Source: Massospora cicadina
Taxonomy: Eukaryota; Entomophthoromycota; Entomophthoromycetes; Entomophthorales; Entomophthoraceae
Direction: 5' to 3'
Length of the DNA stretch: 64,000 bases
Assembly (NCBI GenBank): GCA_022478985.1
Contig: JAKSZP010009462.1
Span: 56,934-120,933 of the forward strand
Part shown: positions 58,654 through 64,000 of the stretch, one piece after another
Layout: the number at the start of each line of letters is the position of its first letter
Position numbering within the stretch: the first letter of the stretch is position 1
Program-made: the position numbers and the translations under genes
The notes under the pieces: generated by a model
The model's database searches: none
Told to the model about the DNA's origin: nothing
What the model saw: only the letters and a program-made list of their open reading frames with translations

Positions 58654-59529
58654 TTATCTGAAAACATGTTCCCTAAATAGTTAGTTTCCATCAATTGAAA
58701 ATTACCATTTATTTAAAAAATATGTCACAAGCTTCCCGCTGACCAAAATCCTAAAAGAGCACTTGACGTTGAACAGAAGACCATCAAGATGTACCTGACA
58801 TTGGACAGACAACTGCCAGGTCTCTTAAGCATCATACACATTCTATTAGAGGACCTAAATGAGGATCACTTGAGGATTTGGAGTGACAGAAAAAGACAGC
58901 AAACAGGCTAGCCCTAGAGGCTCAGGTATAAATTGGAAGGGTCAGGTATTGGAAAATGGAAGAAATGTGAAAACACAAATCTGGTCATTGAACCTGATCA
59001 TAGTAACGCTGATTTCATTATGCCAAATACAACGCTGGAGCACCCAACAATACTGAAGCGTATTATTAGAGTCATTGTTTGATAAAAGATTATTTATAAA
59101 ACCTACTTTCAGTTTATTTAAAAAGATATATGTCTTCATAAAGTTATACATTTTAGTGCAAACCAATCCTATACTAAATACAGCCACTTATAATAAAAAA
59201 TTGCAACATCTGTTGCTCATACAGGGTTCACTATCAATCATGTATCCTATTGTACATATAAAATTGCAATCAGTGAAAGACTTTTGTCAGACTGGCCTGA
59301 CGCGTCTCTTATGTTGTACTGGATAACTTAAAGGTTCAACCAAGTTATAGCTCCTGACCCTACTATCTGATACTTTATCTTATTATAATCAGCAGGATAC
59401 CTGATTTCTAATAACCTCAACGCTTCCATGTCTGTAAAAACTGTCTTAAATTATCAGAGGGAAAGAAAGTTTATACCCTCACTGGCTCTATCAGGCACTT
59501 AACATGTTACAGATCCTAGTCCAATATAA
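58654..59529. other. Unassigned DNA right of the LINE
   Basis: No recognised domain. It probably belongs to the plus-strand gypsy relic whose integrase is readable just to the right. Confidence 0.35.
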
Positions 59530-59678
59530 ATGACAGGGATTTAAGATATTGAATTCATATCATGTAGAATCCATTTAAAAACAAGAACAGGCTGATTAAT
59601 GTTTTTGGGAGGAATGGCGCATTTTATTAAGTTGGTCAAACAACTCTCCCAAGAAGTTAATAAAGGTTGCTTGTACAT
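59530..59678 (+). pseudogene. Gypsy integrase fragment (plus strand)
   Basis: Reads KTRTG, a stop, then FLGGMAHFIKLVKQLSQEV, matching the integrase core pattern (V)DRxxKMAHFIP. It stops where a solo family-A LTR begins. No continuation was identified after the LTR. Confidence 0.5.
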
Positions 59679-61075
59679 TGTTAAAATTTATAAACTTTCT
59701 GATTATTCTTGGCTAATAACCCCTATAAATGTATTAACTGAACAGGTTTGTTGTTGTACTTTTTCCACGTTGTTTGATTGTTAAATATATTCATTGGGTA
59801 ATAGTATGGAGACTATTATCTGTAGTTGAAGTAAAGTAGTAAATCTTCCACCCCAATGCTGTCCGCCATGGTCCGCCAGCTAAAGCGGGCACCAGACAAA
59901 CGCTTCCCCAAAGCCTCCTAACCATCTAATATGGCTTCCTAGGCTGATAACCTAGGGGCTATATAAGGAATTTTTTATTTATGATAATCCCTTTGTCTGG
60001 CCCATTTACAAATAAAGATGCATGGCGGCTCCCCCTTTTGGGTTGGGCACCACTAGTACTAAAAAAGAAGTAAAGTAGTAGATTTTGGCCCAACGTTTGG
60101 CTATCATTTTCTCCCAAAATACTTATGATGTCCTTAATAGGCATTAGTTCCCTTGGTAACGTCTAACTCAATCCACACTCAGATCCTCATTTACAGTTTC
60201 TCTCTGTGACTCCCAGTTGGCAGCAATACCCAACTTGATTCAACTTCTTTTCTATAGATCCCCACTCTGATTCTAACTCTTTTTTTAGTACTAGATGGTC
60301 CCATCTGATTCTTACTCTTTATCATAAAGAGTCTCCCAATTGGAGCACACAGCAATGATTTCCCTGAGAAGAAATAGAACTTAAAATGAATTCTGATAAA
60401 TTAAATTTAAGATATTACTAATTACTAGTAAAAGTCTTTTTAGTGAATTCTTAGGGGAATTTAAAGTGGAAATTCTGCGCCCAATCCTCAATTGGCACCT
60501 CCTCGATGAAACTGGAGCTGTTGCTATTGAATTACCCATCCTCATCTCACTAGTGATGGTCTTCCCCATCCTGGCTAGGATTCTGTCATTGGACTTCCTC
60601 AAGACCTAAAATGGAAAGAGTCATAAAATGTGTCCCTAACGTTTTCCTTTTAAATCAGCAAACCAACTATAATTGGAAAACGACCTTCTTAGGAAATGGG
60701 ACTTGTTGCCCATTAAGGCAGGTTGCAAACCAACAGATCGATTCACTAGTTGCAGGTGGCATCACTCACCTCGCAATTTGATCCTTAAATTCCCATTTGG
60801 TCAGTGATGAAACCCAACTGATACCAATCAGTAACCTGATAGTTGACCAACTATCAGATGCCCCTATTTTGTTGGCAACTCTGCCTGACAAGATATTAAG
60901 CATTCATCCAGATTGATCTCTGACTGATCTTACCCAGGAAAAAATCTAAATTACGTGAACATTGTTACCCTAGAATCAGGGTCATCTTATATTTAATTCA
61001 CTTCGCTTTAGGGAATTATCCCCTAGCAATCCCTGATAATCTAGTTAGCTGGAAATATGGGCAAAAATCCCAAAA
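59679..61075 (-). repeat. Solo LTR of family A, with S2 inserted
   Basis: Begins TGTTAAAATTTATA and ends AAAAATCCCAAAA, aligning with the A1 LTRs (CCATCCTGGCTAGGATTC, CATTAAGGCAGGT, TAGATGCCCCTATTT-like blocks). Flanks are TACAT and TAAAT, a 4/5 match fitting an aged 5-bp duplication. Removing S2 and one target copy gives about 1.16 kb, the normal length. Confidence 0.82.
59842..60066 (+). mobile_element. Retroposon S2 (5'-truncated copy)
   Basis: 225 bp between exact copies of GAAGTAAAGTAGTA (59828-59841 and 60067-60080). It matches the last 220 bp of S1, including ATGGCTTCCTAGGCT, AATAAAGAT.CATGG.GGCTCC and the A-rich end. It begins inside the S reading frame, so it is a 5'-truncated insertion. 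It lies inside a family-A LTR and is younger than it. Confidence 0.8.
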
Positions 61076-62985
61076 TAAATGTAAGCAAAGTCATAGTTTT
61101 GACAATTCTTTAAACTTTGCCCTAAAAATAGTATGGAATCTGCTGTACACCAACTCACCTATCATATTTAATTACATTCTGATTTCTTCAGTTGTTTCTA
61201 GCACTGTTAAAACATTTACTACTGACGCTGCCACCATGGAAGAGGCTTCCAATTATTCCTCTCTTTCTGCTTCCAATACTATTTGTTCTGGGAATTCATT
61301 CCAGTTTAACTGGTCATCAAAAAGATAATGTTCATTATTCTAACCTGATTATTTGTTTAATTTTGGCTGAAAATGATGTTATTACACCTTTTATACAGCT
61401 ATTTTAAATTACTGGGGGAACTCAAATAACCAGGTCGAAATGGCCACATTAAGGAACCTGTTGGACCCCGTCAGTCAAGAGCTGTAATGCTATACCTTTT
61501 TGAAGCTGACATGTATTATAATAATGCCAAATAAATTATCATTAACGAGTTTGGTGGTGCAAACTGATGATCAAGCAAAAAACTGCCTTCCTTTCCATCA
61601 ACAATAATCCAGGCGAGATGTTTTAAACTTTTCTGACCATTTCTATCATGAAGCTCATGCTTAATATGGAGCTAAGATTCTGAGTCATTAAGATGATCCA
61701 ATTGCTTTCTGCCACGCCTTCAAGTTCACAAAGAATTGTTCCAGACTATGTTACCCATTTTTAATTTCAATGACACCATAACTTAGATAGTAAGTTAATT
61801 CCAAAATTATGCCCTCACTTTGACACAGCAAAGGCAGCATATGTTGAATATATAAATTATGACGCTTCAAATAACTATTATAAATATCTTAGCTGATATA
61901 AAAATCCCTGCTACACTATTATTTATCTATTTTGAAGCAAGCGGACCAGGGGATGGACATTATTAAAAGAAAGAAACATTGACATGAAACCTGAGCAGGG
62001 TTAACTCAATTGTAGAAAGTTTTATTCACCTCCAGATTAGGACTCAATTTTTCTCTGGTTATGTCATGGGTAAGGCTTTGTGTTATTAGACCTACTAATC
62101 ACCAATAGCTTCCTTCAGCTTGCACCCCAATCAATGTGTGAAGGGTGGAAGTTGAGCCTGCATTATTTGGGTTGGTAGCTGTACGCCCTAATGACTCACC
62201 TTCCACCCCCTATCCCCACTACCCTTAAAACCCAAGATTGATTATTTAACATCAACTGTGTACACTAATATGGTAAAATCCTGGGTGAAATAAAAAGGAA
62301 TTTAACTTTAACCAAAAGCTTGAAAATCCCATTTAAAAATGAAACAAGATGAATGCTGCCCTGCTAGTAAAACTCCAAATAAGATTATGGAAAAGTGTTC
62401 CCACGTCTCCTCAGTCAGAGATACTCAGCAAGTTATTTCCCTACCTGAACAAAGCAATGCTCTTGACATTCTTATACTTACTGTAAGAATAATTACGCTG
62501 AGTGTACTTATGTAAGTATCAGCATTAGTAACCTTAAGTTTTAAGAAATTATAGTAGTGGGTCACCCGACAAAAGAATTTTCTCAGTGATAATGATAAAA
62601 CTTTAAAATACATCCAATTTGCTCATTGCAAAATTATGGAAACGTAGGGCCTAAGCCATTATCATACTAGGAGCATACAGCTATTTACCTCCGTGCTTTG
62701 GTACTATAGCAATGTCAGCTCTTGCCATCGTTTTTCTTTTGATAAATTTGAGACATTTATTGGCAAATCTTTTATAATAAATTTAAAAGCTCTAAGTCAA
62801 CTTTAAAAATGATATCCTAGATAATTTGAGATGACAATTACCGCTTTATTATACTAAGAAGGAGACCCAGGAAAAGCCTCGTCCTTACTTAACTTTTTTA
62901 TGATATTGATTCAGAATTGCATAGTCACATTTCCATACCTGAAGGGTGTCACCATACCCAGCAGTTGCCAACCTAACTTGCCAAC
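61076..62985. other. Unassigned AT-rich DNA
   Basis: 1.9 kb with no recognised domain or repeat. Plus-strand frames near 61190-61450 read partly protein-like but match no family I know; a 71-codon frame at 61192-61407 is hydrophobic and probably accidental. Confidence 0.35.
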
Positions 62986-64000
62986 TGTTGGAATTTTTGA
63001 CCATATTCCCATCCTGCTAGATTACATGGAATCGCTAGGGTAAAATTCCCTAAGGCGAAGAGAATTGGAAATTGGTTGGCCCAAGTTTCAGACTAACTAC
63101 GTTCAGGGGATTTTGGGATATTCGTCTGGTCATATCCATTGGGGATTGATCCGGACAAACACTTAAAATCTCATTGGGTGGAGTTGCCAACGAAATAGGG
63201 GCATCTGAATTTGATTAACTATCAGGTTTACCAATTGGGATTGGTCAGGTTTCATCACCAACTGATTAAAATGAATAGCAAGTTGAAAGGCAAGTGATAC
63301 CACATGCAACTAGAAAATTGATAGGTTGGTGAGTGGCCTGCCTTAATGGGTAATAAGTCCCATTACCTAAGCAGGTCACTAGCCAAATATGGTTGGTTCA
63401 CTTGGATTGAGAGGAAAACGTTAGGGACACGTTTTCTGACTATTTCCGTTTTAGGTATTGAGGATGTCCAACGATGGAATCCTAGCCAGGATGGGGAAGA
63501 CCATTGCTGCTGAGACGAGGATGGGTGATTAAATGGCACAGCTGCCATTTCATCGAAGTGGTGTCAACCAAGGGTTAGAAAGCCAAATTCCCCATTATAT
63601 ATTCCCTAGAGTTCACTATAATAAAAAACAGATAATACAGGATTTAATATGACAGATAATAAGAGCTATTTAGTTCCAAGTTATCCATTCAGTATATTGT
63701 TAAATTATAATCAGCTTACATTGTGCTGTTCTGTCTCAAAGATATTATTGTTGAGTGCAATAATTAGAAGACTCTTAGAGAAAAGGTAAATATTTAAGCG
63801 GGGATCTAGAGAAGAAGGAGTCACAATTGGGGATAGCTGCTGACTGTGTGTTGGACCAAAAAGACTGTCAACGGGGTTCTCAGCAAAGATCAGGTTGAAC
63901 AGGGCAAGGGAACGAATTTCTACAAGTATGACATCATGAGTATTTAATTGGGATAATGGCCAAGCGTTGGGCTGAAATATAATTCACACCCAACTATGGA
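62986..64000 (+). repeat. Family-A LTR in opposite orientation, runs off window
   Basis: Begins TGTTGGAATTTTTGACC, the reverse complement of the A1 LTR end, and extends to the window edge at the point corresponding to about 46927 in the A1 5' LTR. Whether it is solo or heads a plus-strand element cannot be seen. The 61-codon frame at 63363-63548 recurs in the other copies and is not a gene. Confidence 0.85.

Noticed and set aside
61192..61407. Hydrophobic 71-residue frame as a small membrane protein
   Set aside because: No start context, no relatives known to me, and a leucine-rich result is common in T-rich DNA.

Overview
The window looks like repeat-choked, gene-poor nuclear DNA from a eukaryote, most likely a fungus with a large transposon-rich genome; the species cannot be fixed from sequence alone. 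Reasons: almost every recognisable coding stretch is a decayed Ty3/gypsy gag-pol fragment. The Gag of one element carries Gly-X-Y (collagen-like) repeats, and stop codons and lost catalytic residues are mostly explained by C:G to T:A changes. A nuclear-type tRNA-Ser gene with an oligo-T terminator lies at the left edge. I found no convincing intact single-copy host protein gene.

Layout. 0-0.4 kb: tRNA-Ser(AGA) beside a short dispersed repeat. About 0.4-5.8 kb: a very decayed plus-strand gypsy element (here P1), whose integrase is split by a solo 1.16-kb LTR of family E. 5.8-37.4 kb: one old minus-strand gypsy element (D) opened up by later insertions. Element C (11139-32156) sits in D's reverse transcriptase gene with an exact 5-bp target duplication, ACAAC. 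C in turn contains element B (12081-18060), an LTR-like unit (18061-18652), a pure 580-bp ACAT microsatellite and chromovirus E (20214-27526). A 1-kb retroposon (S1) sits in D's upstream region. 37.4-39.65 kb: mostly unassigned, with one decayed protein-like reading frame. 39.65-47.93 kb: minus-strand gypsy element A1, with a coding-like region antisense to pol. 47.9-53.3 kb: further eroded minus-strand pol fragments. 53.36-58.63 kb: a visibly G+C-richer LINE with ORF1 (zinc knuckle) and ORF2 (APE endonuclease, RT, CCHC), bounded by an exact 19-bp target duplication. 58.7-64 kb: an integrase remnant, a solo family-A LTR containing a second S retroposon (S2), unassigned DNA, and a family-A LTR in opposite orientation running off the window.

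The mobile elements form an insertion history rather than a working pathway. Elements B, D and A1 share an identical 13-nt primer-binding-site candidate beside their 5' LTRs. The S retroposons have A-rich tails and 14-15-bp duplications, so they were probably moved by a LINE-type enzyme such as the one at 53-58 kb. All names P1, A1, B, C, D, E, F, G, R and S are labels used only here.
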